From the NCBI GenBank assembly GCA_037447655.1, contig JBBHKE010002498.1, positions 1-36,429 of the forward strand: DNA of 36,429 nt, in the 5' to 3' direction. The notes beneath the pieces are model-generated. The model saw only the letters and a program-made list of their open reading frames with translations, did not search any database and was not told the DNA's origin. This document shows positions 11,476 to 22,467 of the stretch, piece after piece (position 1 is the first letter of the stretch; each line of letters starts with the position of its first letter). This stretch comes from Zygnema cylindricum (Eukaryota > Streptophyta > Zygnematophyceae > Zygnematales > Zygnemataceae). A program made the position numbers and the translations under genes.

Positions 11476-11959
11476 TAAGTACGTGTGATATTAGTAAATG
11501 TTGCAGTTAGACGCAACAGTAAATGATGGTGTTTCCGGAAATCCTGGAGGACTCATGGATCCAGATCGGCAATTATATTGAGGAAGCTTGACAGCGAATG
11601 ACAACCCGACAGGAATCATATCGTCCTTCATCACCGAATTTGTCATCGGAGCGACAGGATCAGACTGGTTATGCTCCTTCGGTTGTGATACGGTCGGCTG
11701 CTTCTTACTTCATAAAAAGTATAAAAAGGGAGACGTGAAACACGTTTTCATCTTAGCCGTCTCTTAAAGTTACAATAATGCGGAGAACACGTGGCGCGCC
11801 GAGTTCAACAGAAGTCCTTACGCCTGAAAAGTCTATGCATTTATGACGTTCGCACTAAATAAAATCAGCCGTTAGATTTATTCCTCTTTTCACAGTTGTC
11901 AGTCTGTCATTGACCGAGATGAATTGCATTATTGCATGTCACTCGTGACATCATCTCAA

Positions 11960-11969
11960 NNNNNNNNNN
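11960..11969. other. assembly gap (10 N)
   Basis: Ten unresolved bases sit directly before a very long T tract, so the assembly probably broke at the homopolymer. Confidence 0.99.
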
Positions 11970-11983
11970 TTTTTTTTTTTTTT

Positions 11984-12042
<59 letters not shown>

Positions 12043-12056
12043 GATTTTTCCATTTT

Positions 12057-12092
<36 letters not shown>

Positions 12093-12118
12093 CTATAACC
12101 CTTTTTTTTTTTTTTTTA
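11970..12118. repeat. long poly-T tract
   Basis: About 130 T residues with a few interruptions are followed to about 12600 by further T- and A-rich DNA. True length is uncertain next to the gap. An ATT/AAC trinucleotide array lies at about 12639-12690. Confidence 0.9.
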
Positions 12119-12699
12119 AAGGCACTTTTAAAATGAAGTCACATTCATTAGTACACATTTGTATTTATTCATTGTTGTTAAAATGTAAAAAAAAAAAATG
12201 TTTCTTCTTTAATAATTTCTTTTTTTTCCCAAAAAAAGGAGCTAAAATCTTAATGTACCCAAAAAAAATTCAATCATTTTATTAATTTATTTTTTTCCAA
12301 AAGCATACCCCTCTCCCCTTTTTTCTCCCGGGGAAAAGAAAAAAAAAAAAAAAAAACATTTAAAATACCTCAATAAAAACTCAAAAAGGAAAAACAACCA
12401 AAAAAAAAATTGCTCCAAAAATTTAAGAAAATTGAATAATGTAACCTCCTGAAAAAAAAAAGTCAAAAATAATAACAAAAATAACTTCATTTTTGAACCG
12501 AAAAAATCCCAAACTACCCAAAATTTTCAAAAATTCCCAAAAAATTGTAAACGAGGAAACAAACTTGAAATCCTTAAAATTTATAAATTCCCAAAATCTC
12601 AAAAATCCTAAAACATCTCCCTTCTCCCCTTCCACCCAATAATAACAATAATAACAATAATAATAATAATAATAACAACAGTAATAATAAACGCTTTCT

Positions 12700-12842
12700 T
12701 CCCATTGGTTCCAGCTCGCGGCGGCCTCCGGTCCTCGCAAGCTGTCGCTCCCTCCCTTCGCAGAGACTCCAAAGCCTGCCAGCTGGCTGCCACGTGGCAG
12801 CTCCCTGCATTACCACGTGGCAGGAGGACAAGCTGCCGGCCA
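12700..12842 (+). promoter_or_regulatory. GC-rich promoter/leader of the acyltransferase with CACGTG boxes
   Basis: This is an abrupt GC-rich island in AT-rich DNA. It holds TGCCACGTGGCA at 12788-12799 and CCACGTGGCA at 12813-12822, the same boxes as at the MED28 start. A related CTGCCAGGTGGC follows at about 12850. The boxes lie 20-55 bp before the proposed start codon. Confidence 0.55.
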
Positions 12843-15800
12843 ATGACAGTCTGCCAGGTGGCGGGGGCGGCAGCGATGCCGTTGGAACCCATGGAGGGGG
12901 AGACGGAGGGGAAAGGTATGGGGGGAGATGGAGGGAGAGGGGGAAAGAGGGGGGAACTGGGTGGGAGAGGGAGGGACAGGGAGGGACAGGGAGGGAGCGT
13001 TTATTTTGTCTTTTCTTCCAGAGTCAGTGAGTGTCGGCTGTGAAATTTGTGCAGCTTTTTCCTTCTTTTGTCTTTCCATTTGGCGTTTTCTTATTTTTTC
13101 TTTTCTCTAGTTTGTCTTTTCTTCTGGAATTCGCAAGTCTCAATAATGAAATTTGTGTTGTTTTATGTGTCGTCCTTTTTTTGTCTTTTCCTTATTTTGT
13201 CTTTCCCTTGTTTTATCTTCCAGAATTCGGCTGTTAAATTTGCCTGATGTCGCTCTATTTGTGCTACTCTATTTTGTCTTTTCCTTAACTTGGCTTTTTA
13301 CTTGTTCGTTTCCTTATTTTGTCTTTCTCCCAGAATCCGTGAGCCTCGACCGTAAAATTCGAGCGGTGGCGTTTTATTTGTGGTGTCTCTCTTTGTCGAC
13401 GATTCTTTTTATCCCCATGGTCATATTCCACCCCCTTGTGATACTTTTCGATAAAGTCCGTCGTCTTTTCCACCACATTATTAACGGATGGTGGGCATGT
13501 GCCACAATGGCACCGTTCTATAGGTTCGTGGATTCGAAAACTTGTAAAAAAGCCATTTACTTATATGGACATTGTGTATGTATTTAAAATTATGTACTAG
13601 AAACTATAGTTTTAAAACTTTACATTGTTAGCGAATGGTGGGCATGTGCCACCATGGCGTCGTTCTATAGGTTGGTGGGTTGAAAAATCTATAAAAAAAC
13701 CAATTGTTTATGTGTAAATTGTTTATACCGAAAAATTATACACTAAATTAAAGTATTTACTAGAAACTACGTGTTAAAACACATCTTTGATAGTGGATGG
13801 TGGGTGTGTGCCACGATGGCACCGTTCTATTGGTTTGTGGATTCAAAAACCTATGAAATAACCAATTATTTACCTTAAAATTGTGTATATTTTGGTTATA
13901 TAGTAAAATATATATTCTTAAATCCCTACATTGTTAACGTATGGCGGGAATGTGCCATCATGCACCGTTCTATAGGCCGGTGGATTGAAAAACTTATAAA
14001 AATACTATGGGAAGCCAATTATTACATGTAAGTTGTGTAAAAGTTCTACATAGTTAAAGAATCCTTTTGTAGTCCTCTCTTACGAAATTTTACATCGTTA
14101 AAACTTTACATTGTTAACGAATGGCGGGCGTGTTCCACTATGGCATCGTTCTATAGGTCAATGGATTCAGAAAACTATAAAAAACCAAGTAATTATACGT
14201 TAATTGTGTATATCATAAAAGTATATGCTAAAATCTTTCTCAAAACTCTACATTGATAAGGAATGGTGGGCATTTGCCATTATCTCTCCATTTTATAGGT
14301 TGGTGGATTCAAAATCCTAAAAAACATAAATTATTAATTAAGCCTGTTTAATCAATTTAGTTGACATCCAAATAAATTTTTGCGAACGATAATTTCCACA
14401 CTGGAAATAAAAAATAAGGGAAAAGAGAAGAGGAAGAGAATGCAAGATTTAAAAAATTTAGAGTTTTTAGAGGGTTTTTGAGTGGAGGGTTTTTAGGATT
14501 TCTTTTGGGGTGATTCAACTTTCTGGTCACTTGCATTAAGTTTCAAGTTTCGTTGGAGTATTTACTCAAAATGTTGAATTTCAAGGTTTATTTACCAGTT
14601 ATAAGTATATATATATACACAGACGTATGAGTTCGTTTAAGGGTGTTACGGGTTTTACAATAGAATTTCAGGATAGGGCTTAAAATAAGGCCTTTGATAT
14701 GCTTATTATCAGCAACCATTTGTGATATGTTCTTTTACATACACAAATTTACGTTTAACGATTTTCTTTTCCCAACTCTGAGTGAAGTTTCATTCTCAAA
14801 ACCTCCCTCCCAAAAACCTTTTAAAAACCTTTTAAAAACCTCCAAAAACCTCCAAAAAACCTCAAAAAATCTCCACAAAAACCTTCAAAAAACCTCTGAA
14901 AACCCTCTGTAAACTCCAAAAAATCCTTTTTTTTTTTTTTTTTTTTTTCGTTCCAGTGTGGAAATCATCAGTCTTAAAAGTTTGCCTCCGAGTGAAGTTT
15001 CATCCTCCAAAAGACCTTCCAAAAACTCTAAAAATAAGCCTAAAAACTTTTTATAAACTCTAAAAAATAGCTCAAAAACTCTCTGAAAACTCTAAAAAAA
15101 AAAAATCTTTTGTTATTTGCAGTGTGGAAATAATTGGTCGCGAAAACTTACCTCCGAGTGAGGTTTCGGCCGTATATGTGGCGAACCACCAAAGTTTTCT
15201 CGATATTTTTACCCTTTTTGCGTTACAAAGACCCTTTAAATTTATTAGTAAAGTTGAAAATTTCAGAATTCCCATTATTGGGTGGTCTATGTACTTAACG
15301 GGACACGTTCCGCTAAAACGTCTCGACAGTCGAAGTCAACGGGTACGTTTTTTTTTCCTTTTTTTAGGGTGTTTTAGGGGTTTTTTTGGCGTTTTTTAGG
15401 GTTTATAGGATGTTTTAGGGTTTTGAGGATTTTTGGGGCTTGGTCTTTTTACAATTTAAGGTTTAAAAGTTTTTGGTATGCAAAAAATCAGTTATTACAG
15501 TTACTTTTTTAGTTGTATTGGAAAGTTGTAAAATTGTATTTTTTTAAAAATTTCTATGTGAAGTTATAAAATTGCAAATGTTACTAAAGCTTCTTTTTTT
15601 CTTTTTTGGGAAAAATGTGCATGAACGTTAATTTTAAATCCTATTTTGTGGAATAATCTCATTGTCAAAAATGAATTATAATGTTTGAATATGAAACTTT
15701 TTGTAGTTTAAACGTTTTTAAAGAAATTGTTGTTAACATGTGAATTAAATTTGTTCAAATTCTTCAGGCACCCCTTCCTTCTTCTTTTTTCATCCTTTTG

Positions 15801-17396
15801 GATATATGTTCACCTCTTTTCCATTTGTCTTTTTTTCTTGGTTTCTTATAATTTTTTAGTTATGTTTTAGGGATTTCAAGCTTTATCTAAGGTTTTTTTT
15901 TAGCCTCCTCTAGTCTTTATAGCCTTTTCAGCGGTTTCTATCCGTTATTTTATTTATTTTTAGTAATTTTCGCTGGTTTTTTTTTTTTTTCCAGGAATGT
16001 CTTATCCAATGTCTTAATTTACTAAAAGACGGAGCCTCTGTTCTTTTTTTCCCGGAAGGAACTCGAACAAGGGATGGAAAAATGGACACTTTTAAGGCGA
16101 GAAAACCATCGACTTTTTTTTTCTCTTTTTTTTTTTGCTTTTTTTTAGGCTTTTTTAGGCTTTTTTAAAAAAGGCTTTTTTTTCTCTTTTTTTTGTGCCT
16201 TTTTTTTTCTCCTCTCTTCCTCTTTTTGTTCCTTTTTCTATTTTTTCGCTCTTTTCTTTTGCAGTTTTTTCCTATTCCATCCTTTTTCTGTCATATGTTT
16301 TGTTTTTGTAGTCAACTTTTTTTCGTCTGTTTCTGTGTGGTCTTTACACCACAATCTTTGCTTTTTTTTTCGCGTTTCTTTTATTACTGCTTATATTTTT
16401 TTGCTCAAATATGTTTTTCTTCTTTCTTTACTTATTTCCTCGTTTCTTATTCCCTTGTTCGTTTATTCATGTATTTACTCACTCATTTATATATCTGTTA
16501 TATATCATTTATATTTACTAATTTTCTTATGGACTGATTTATTTATTAATTTATTCACTTACTCACTCATTAACTTCTTATGTTCTTATTTACTTATTGA
16601 CTTATTTTCTTAATCACTCTTTCTCTTATTTTCTTATTTTTTTACTCTCTCCCTTTCCGTCATTCACTTAGTATTTGCTTTATTCACTTATTTACTTATA
16701 TCACCTTCTCCTTCTCCTCCCTCTCTCCCCCCTTCCCCCCCCCCCTTCCCGATTCTTTTGGAAGGAGCGTTCTCATTGGTCAAAAGTCAAATTCTACTTA
16801 TTCTCTTCTTTTTTTATTTACTTATTAACTTATTTCCTTTCCCATTCCTTTATTCCCATATTCACTCATATACTTACTAACTTAGCAACTCATTTTCTTA
16901 TTCACGTATTAATGTTTTTTCTAACTCACTCACTCTCTTATTTTCTTTTCTACTTATTAACTTACGCTTAACCCATTCACTTTTTCACTTATTTACTTAT
17001 GGCTAATTTACTGATTTCCAATTCTTTTTTTTTCATCTTCGTGTTTTTCTTCTTTTTCATCTTTTTCTTCTTCTTTTCTTCGTTTTACTCTTCTTCTTCC
17101 TCTTCTTCTTCCTCCTCTTCTTCTTCTCCCTCTCCCTCTTCTTTCTTCTTTCGAATCCGGCGGTACAGAAAGGAGCGTTCTCATTGGCTGCAAAATCAAA
17201 TTCCCCCGTTGTACCCATTAGTCTAATAGGGACGGGAAATTTAATGCCCAATACTATGGAGGGAACCCTAAGGCCCGGAAAAGTAACCGTAGTTATCCAT
17301 CCTCCCATTTCGGGTACAAATGCCGATGAACTTTGCGACAAATCGCGAGAGATAATCGGAAATACGCTTAAAAGTTACGGATTAGGGGTTCATTAG
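12843..17396 (+). CDS. 1-acyl-sn-glycerol-3-phosphate acyltransferase, plastid type
   Basis: The enzyme transfers an acyl chain to lysophosphatidic acid to make phosphatidic acid, in plants at the plastid envelope. Certain exons are 13334-13523, 15123-15342, 15995-16096 and 17169-17396; a first exon at 12843-12915 is tentative (24 codons from MTVCQV, phase 1, donor AAAG|GTATGG). The second exon encodes a hydrophobic segment with HPLVILFDKVRRLFHH, close to plant plastidial LPAT1. The third carries NHQSFLD (NHX4D catalytic block), KFISK and VPLKRLDSRSQ. The fourth carries FPEGTR. The fifth carries GAFSLAAKSNSPVVPISLIG and TMEGTLRPG, ending ...YGLGVH-stop. Split codons agree: TAT AG|T gives Tyr-Ser, and GAA bridges exons 1 and 2. 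Intron 4 appears to use a GC donor. With the tentative exon the protein is 270 residues. A transit peptide is not convincingly seen, so part of the N-terminus may be missing. Confidence 0.85.
12916..12999. repeat. GGGAGA purine array in intron 1
   Basis: GGGAGAGGGAGGGACAGGGA-type repeats directly follow the proposed first donor. Confidence 0.8.
13016..13290 (+). repeat. three echoes of the 5' edge of the exon at 13334
   Basis: Units starting at 13022, 13128 and 13224 resemble the start of the real exon at 13334 (AATCCGTGAGCCTCGACCGT). Shared landmarks are AATYCG or AGTCAGTGAG and then RTGAAATTTG-type sequence matching GTAAAATTCG. Units 13022 and 13224 keep a pyrimidine tract ending TTCCAG, like the true CTCCCAG. 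In the unit at 13128 the AG has become GG. Spacings are 106, 96 and 110 bp. Confidence 0.75.
13480..14330 (+). repeat. tandem array: real exon 3' edge plus five echoes
   Basis: The exon end ATGGTGGGCATGTGCCACAA...CCGTTCTATAG with its donor GTTCGTGG is repeated five times downstream in the intron. The junction corresponding to the donor falls after 13523 (real), 13670, 13832, 13975, 14156 and 14298, so units are 147, 162, 143, 181 and 142 bp. Copies ending at 13670, 14156 and 14298 keep TATAG|GT, the one at 13832 has TATTG|GT, and the one at 13975 has TATAG|GC. Confidence 0.85.
14735..15030 (+). repeat. two echoes of the 5' edge of the exon at 15123
   Basis: The unit at 14957 reads TGTGGAAATCATCAGTCTTA after TTCCAG and then TTGCCTCCGAGTGAAGTTTC. 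It matches the true exon start TGTGGAAATAATTGGTCGCG and ...CCTCCGAGTGAGGTTTC. A weaker copy has CTCTGAGTGAAGTTTC at 14777. The common AGTGARGTTT lies at 14781, 14991 and 15157, so units are 210 and 166 bp. Short CCTCCAAAAA repeats fill the spacers. Confidence 0.8.
16097..17168 (+). other. intron 4 of the acyltransferase, GC-AG type
   Basis: The preceding exon must end at the codon AAG (...DTFK). The next bases are GCGAGA and no GT lies at a compatible place. The acceptor GGTACAG|AAAGGA resumes the frame with KGAFS, as in plant homologues. The 1072-bp interior is almost wholly pyrimidine or CTTATTTACTTA-type repeats, apart from one exon echo. Confidence 0.7.
16755..16795 (+). repeat. echo of the 5' edge of the last acyltransferase exon
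   Basis: GGAAGGAGCGTTCTCATTGG followed by TCAAAAGTCAAATTC matches the true exon start AAAGGAGCGTTCTCATTGGC followed by TGCAAAATCAAATTC at 17169. The distance is about 407 bp. The AG of the acceptor is not conserved in the same form. Confidence 0.8.
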
Positions 17397-17400
17397 TGTG

Positions 17401-17495
17401 AGAATAGTGGGGTTTTTGCAGGAAACTAGTGGGGTTTTTTCAGGAAAATAGTGGGGTTTTGCAAGAAAAGGGGGGGTTTTGCAAAAAAGAGGGGA
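17401..17495. repeat. tandem repeats in the acyltransferase 3' flank
   Basis: AATAGTGGGGTTTTTGCAGG and variants occur three to four times directly after the stop codon, followed by a GAGAGGGAGA-rich stretch to about 17710. From 17720 to 18430 I see no gene, only AT-rich DNA with a GA microsatellite near 17896. Confidence 0.75.
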
Positions 17496-18430
17496 GTTTT
17501 GGGCGAGGGAGAGAGGAAGAGAGGGAAGATAGGTGGAGGAGAGAGGGCGGAAAATGAAAGGGAGTAGAAGGGGAGAGAGTTAAGGAGACAGGGCAAGGAG
17601 AGAGAAGGGAAAGAGTGAGGGAAAAGAAAGCATACGGAGGAGAAATGCGGAGAGGGAGAGGAGATGGAGAAGAGAGAGGGAGAGTAGTGGGAGAGGAAAG
17701 AGGGAGAAGCGTAAAAGGTTCACATTTAGTCTTTTTGACTGGATGACCTATCTCCTTTTTCAAAGAATTTTTGTGTCATAGTTTTGTTTTGGTACTATTT
17801 TAGTGTTTACATGTTTTTTTTTTTTTGTTAGGGTATGTTATTGTAAGATTTTTTAGTTTAGGCAATAGGTGAAAGAAGAGAGAGACAAAGAATTTGAGAG
17901 AGAGAGAGAGAGAAAAAAAAACATCTTTTGTGACATACGATTCAATTACAGTTAGGTCTAAAAAGGTATACTATTTTTTGTAAGGTTCGGTAGTATAGTT
18001 CTTTAGATGTTTCTATTTTGGTGTTTCGTTTTTGAGTTAAGTATGTTTTATCCACGTTTAAACACATGGTTTTCTGTGGCGATCAGTATTGCTTCAACAT
18101 TTTTCCGCTTCTTTTATATGTTTTGGCGTTTTTTTCTAACATTTTTATTAGTATGTTGTTTCTTTTTTGTTAGAAGTTGTTTACAATGCTACAATTGCAC
18201 AGTTAATTATGAACTTATTGTCCTTGTTGACATCCTTAATAATGTGATGAAAAGAATGTGCAGAAATTCAGTGAGGAAAATGAAAGTCGCACGTAAAACA
18301 TATTTTAAAAATTTAATGCGATTCTGCAACAGTAATCGCACTAAGTTTCCTATTATGTAAAATTCTCACACGGGTTGCGGACTTCGCACTCAATCTCCGC
18401 ATACTTTTTTCAAAAAATTCACCGTTATAA

Positions 18431-19191
18431 GGGTATGTCCCCATGTAATTGAAACTTAGCCAACTTACTTTGTTTTTTAGCGCAGATCCGGCGGACCCGG
18501 ATTTCAGGTGTCCCTATGTGTACCACCGAAATTGTTATTTAAAGGTGTGACGATTGTATACGTCGACAATGCTCGTGACGGCTGTCAATGTCTACAATTT
18601 GTAATGACACACGTTATTTTTTGTAACAGCGTGTGACGCCGCATGTTTTACCGTGTCATTGTAGACGTACCACCTTCCAGCCTCTGCCGTTTCATGGTTG
18701 AAGGAGATACGTTTTGCCTTTGACCCTCCTGTCCCGTCGACGTGAAATGGCATCGAAATCTTGAAACCCCTTCAAAAAAAACATCTGTACCAGATGGAAA
18801 CGGACAAAACAAAACAAATTGTGTACTTTTCCTCGTCGTATAAGACACAAACGGACAAAACACAGCGAGTCGTGTACATTTCCTCGTCGCTTGAAATCGT
18901 TTGAAAATTTTGAAAAACTTCGACACGTGCTGATTGTGTTCCTATTTGTTTACCGAAAATTCTTTGTTTTAAAACATATCGCCGATGTGTTTTAAAGAAA
19001 AGTTTGAAGATGTCGTTTCTTCAAGTGGCCGTGGGTCGAAAAACACAAGACGGCAACATGTAGTACATTCTAAGCTCAACAATGACGCAAAATGTACTTC
19101 TACATTTTTCGATTTCTTTTTATGATTGCTACTTACGCGGTACGGCACTAAGTTGAAAAAAACCCTTACTTCGACACATGGGGTCATACCC
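18431..19191. mobile_element. PIF/Harbinger-like MITE, left half of a palindrome
   Basis: The element begins GGGTATGTCCCCATGTA after TAA (18428-18430) and ends ACATGGGGTCATACCC before TAA (19192-19194). Three-base TWA target duplications and GGG-starting ends are typical of PIF/Harbinger-derived (Tourist-like) MITEs. It has no credible coding sequence. Its whole length is matched in reverse by the next element. Confidence 0.75.
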
Positions 19192-19194
19192 TAA

Positions 19195-20205
19195 GGGTGC
19201 GTCTCCATGTGCCAAAATAAGGGTTTTTTACGGTCGTTTTCTTGTAAAACTTAGAGCCGTACCGCATAAGTTTCAACCGTACGAAAAAAATAGGAAAAAG
19301 GAAAAGTACATTTTGCGTCATCGTCAAATTTAGGATGTACTACGTGTTGTCGTTTTGTGTTCTTCGACCCACGGCCACGCCAAAAAACGTCATCTTCAAA
19401 CTTTTCTTTAAGGCACAGGGCCGATGTGTTTTAAACAAAGTATTCTTAAAAAACAAATAGGAACACGTATTCGCATGTGTAAAATATTTTACAAAAATTT
19501 CAAACGAATTGAAGCGACGGTGAAAGGTACACTAATCGTTATGTTTGTCCGTTTGCGTCCATCAAAGTACACAAATTGTTTTGTTTTGTCGCGTTTTGTT
19601 CAATACGGACTTTTCCATTCCAGGGGTCTGAAAATTACGATGCCATTTCACGAAATCGTGAGAAATCTCCGAGGGCGCTCCTGCAAGTCGCACACGCCGG
19701 CTCTATCACGCAGCCTCACATTCTCTCCTTAAAACTTCATCACTTCTTCGAAATTCACTATTCCTCATCCTTTCACGAGGCGGCTCTACGTTGACCAGTG
19801 GGAAGCTGGAGAAAACAATGAGAGAGTCGTTTTTTGACCACTACCAAAGGTATTCAAGCACTTTTTTTTTGTTTCAAAGCGTGTGGAATTTGCCAAAGAG
19901 GCAACCGTACAGGAAAGGTAGTAGAAACAACACTTCTTCAGCCATGGACTATGGCAAGTGTTGGAAGGTTGAACGTCTACAAATGTCACGCAAGGTTATG
20001 CGACGTTCAAAGCAACTTTTCACATGGTGCGTCATCACAGATTGTACACTGCCGACAGCCGTCACGGGAATTGTCAACGTATACAATCGTCACGCCCTTA
20101 AGTGACAACTTCGTTTGGTACACATAGGGACACTTCAAATCCAGGTACGCCGGATCTGCGCTAAAAAACCATTTTTTTTCGCTAAGTTACACGTACATGG
20201 AGACC
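19195..20205. mobile_element. PIF/Harbinger-like MITE, inverted copy
   Basis: Begins GGGTGCGTCTCCATGTG, shares the central TAA with its neighbour, and ends TACATGGAGACC before TAA (20206-20208). Its right end mirrors the start of the left element, including TTTTTTAGCGCAGATCCGGC and GTGACGATTGTATACGT. About 250 bp near 19660-19960 has no counterpart in the left copy and may be an insertion. Confidence 0.75.
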
Positions 20206-20433
20206 TAAGTCGCACGTATAAGTCGGCGAATATCACGGACGCTGAAAAAATCTCTAAGCATCGACGTGGTGTATATTTATGTTTATGTTATGTCACTCAG
20301 TGCACACATCAAAGTTACGTCAACCAATGTCAGATTCCATTGACAGTATATGCGTGAGAAGATTGGACATTAGTACATTACTGTATAATAGTCGGTTCCA
20401 GTATTAGAAAAAAAATAAAAGTCATAATTGCAA

Positions 20434-20610
20434 AAATTGCGATGGCAAAACCATCTGTGTACAAAAGGGGTAAAACTGGAAAAAAACATTTGGAGACTAC
20501 AAGAGTCACAAGAATGTAATCCACGCCTAAAAATTGAAACAAAACAGATCAATACTAACAAGAGCAAAGAACTAAAACAAAACTACACTAGAGTTAGAGT
20601 GCCTACAAAA
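20434..20610. repeat. dispersed repeat, GATGG...CCATC family, copy 2
   Basis: GCGATGGCAAAACCATC, TACAAAAGGGGTAAAACTGG and GAGACTACAAGAGTCACA follow the family order. The flanks 20209-20433 and 20611-20837 show nothing recognisable. Confidence 0.6.
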
Positions 20611-20837
20611 TGAAAAAACCTAGACTGTCTACCCATGGATAAGCTAAGGTCCACAACGACGGGAATCATGGATGTGAACCGACCATGGATGCACCGACCA
20701 ATTGATCATGGATGTGGATTAGCAAAACGTCGTAAATAGCTTCATTACCTAGTTAAACGCTACACATGGTTACAAGTTTGTTGACGCTATTAAGACAAGC
20801 TAACCTAGTGTTTAACCCTTACAAACTAAAAATACTT

Positions 20838-21730
20838 AGGATATGTGCCCATACTGTGGATTTTATAAAAGATTTATGTTCTACTTTTCAAAGCGTTCCA
20901 ATGCGAAAATGAAATCGGAACTCTGAAATGTGATGATTGTAGACGTGGGTGCAAGTGGTGACGATTGAAGACCACGATGAAATTACGACAAAAGGTGACG
21001 TCTACAAAAACAATGACGGTTGTAGACGTCAAAGGTTTTGTGACACTGTGACGCCATGCTCACTTGTGACAACGTTGACATCACTGATTCAATAACTCTC
21101 CACCATGGCTTCTAGATTTCGTTTTCTCGATTTTTCTCACTTAACTTGCCCTCAAAATATGCCCAAAAGTATCCAAACTATTTATCGTCAAAGCTCTTTC
21201 ATTTCATACCATTATTATCGTGTTTCATTCCAAAAAGTGTGAAATAAAACAGATACTGTGAGAGGGAGAGGGAGAGGCAATGACAGCGTAAACTTTTGGG
21301 GAGGACCGTGAATGAAAGTGGGCGTTTGAGACCCCTGCGAATTTTTTTCTGTACGTGCGCGTGATGGGCAAGGTAAAAAATAATGAGTACTCTTCCTCGT
21401 GCTAAATGTTTCCCACTATTGTGGTGCGTGCTGTAATTTTTTTCATTCGTTGTTCAAGTGATACTTTAACCAAAATCATCTAACGAGGTGAATTTCAATA
21501 AATTTTTTTGATGACTTTGGATTCGCGTGCCTATGGGTCGAAAAGATGAAAACGCCAAAATGAGTACACAAGACGACAAAAATGGCGTAAATTCAAAGTA
21601 TCAAGATGACGTTCATTGGATTGTGGTAAAAGCAATTTTTTCGTGCAACAAAATATTTTCTCGTCAGGGATTGAACTTTGGAGGAAAAAAAAAACAAGAT
21701 ACTTTTACATATGGGCACATACTGTTACTC
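20838..21730. mobile_element. PIF-like MITE, reverse relative of the copy at 4171
   Basis: The left end GGATATGTGCCCATA follows TTA and the right end reads CATATGGGCACATAC, an inverted pair. Much of 21110-21420, read in reverse, aligns with 4470-4800. Shared landmarks are GCAGGGGTCTC, the GAAGCCATGG motif and the AGCACGAGGA region. No gene is present. Confidence 0.6.
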
Positions 21731-22467
21731 TAAGAGGTCACACCATCCGCTTATCTGTTGACATGTCCATCCGATTAAGATACTTCTACGACTTCGATCT
21801 AATTTCCATTTCAGACGCAATTATGCCGCTAAAACTTAGACTTTATACTTTATAGTGGACATTTTTTAGGTTTTGGTCTGTTGGCTCATTTTATCTTGTG
21901 GAATTAGTGTAAAGCTTAACTTTTAGTGCTTTTATAGTTTGGTTTTTGTTTCTCTACTTATATTTGACCAAAAATGAGGTTGTTTGCAAAAAAATGTACC
22001 TTTCCGTACTATGTCAAACCGCCTTTCCTGTTTTTTTTCGCAAAACAAAATTACAGAAGATATGACCAAGATTCTCCAAAGGTCCGAGAGACCGTTGGTT
22101 TATACTTGGGTATTCATCCGCAAAGCGCTCGCTCTATCCAATTCAGTATTTGGCCGCCCACCTTGGGTGAGTGGCTAGTCAATTACCGAACGTGTAAAAA
22201 CGCTACACGTGGAATATATGTACACGTATTTCCCAAGGATCACCACTGGAATTTTCACACGACACAAAGGCTAATTGCCTACTGACAAAGTGGTCGCGAG
22301 TCCACCAAAATACAACCGAAAATCATTGTCGAAATGTATTTCGTTGTCACGCTCTTTTTGCCATCCTTCCCAGTTTTTGTGGGTTTTCGAACACCGGAAC
22401 ACTCTAAAAAGTAGTACGTAGAATCTTCACTAAAAACAAAGCGATGTGAAAAAAATTATTACAAAAA
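21731..22467. other. gene-free region with an unassigned open frame
   Basis: A frame of 103 codons (21974-22285, plus) has no motif I recognise. Near 22395-22445, ACACTCTAAAAAGTAGTACG and AGAATCTTCACTA match the right-hand part of the PIF-like family, so this is likely transposon debris. Confidence 0.35.

Noticed and set aside
12574-13079. Several overlapping GC-rich frames on both strands
   Set aside because: They arise from the GC-rich promoter island and GGGAGA array. Only the short stretch 12843-12915 was kept, as a tentative first exon, because its phase and donor fit the next exon.
13153-13587. Single 144-codon ORF as a complete gene
   Set aside because: Only its middle part, 13334-13523, is coding. 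Both ends are intron, shown by the splice junctions and family similarity.
16193-16971. Hydrophobic Phe/Leu/Tyr-rich frames resembling membrane proteins
   Set aside because: They are translations of pyrimidine and CTTATTTACTTA repeats in an intron.
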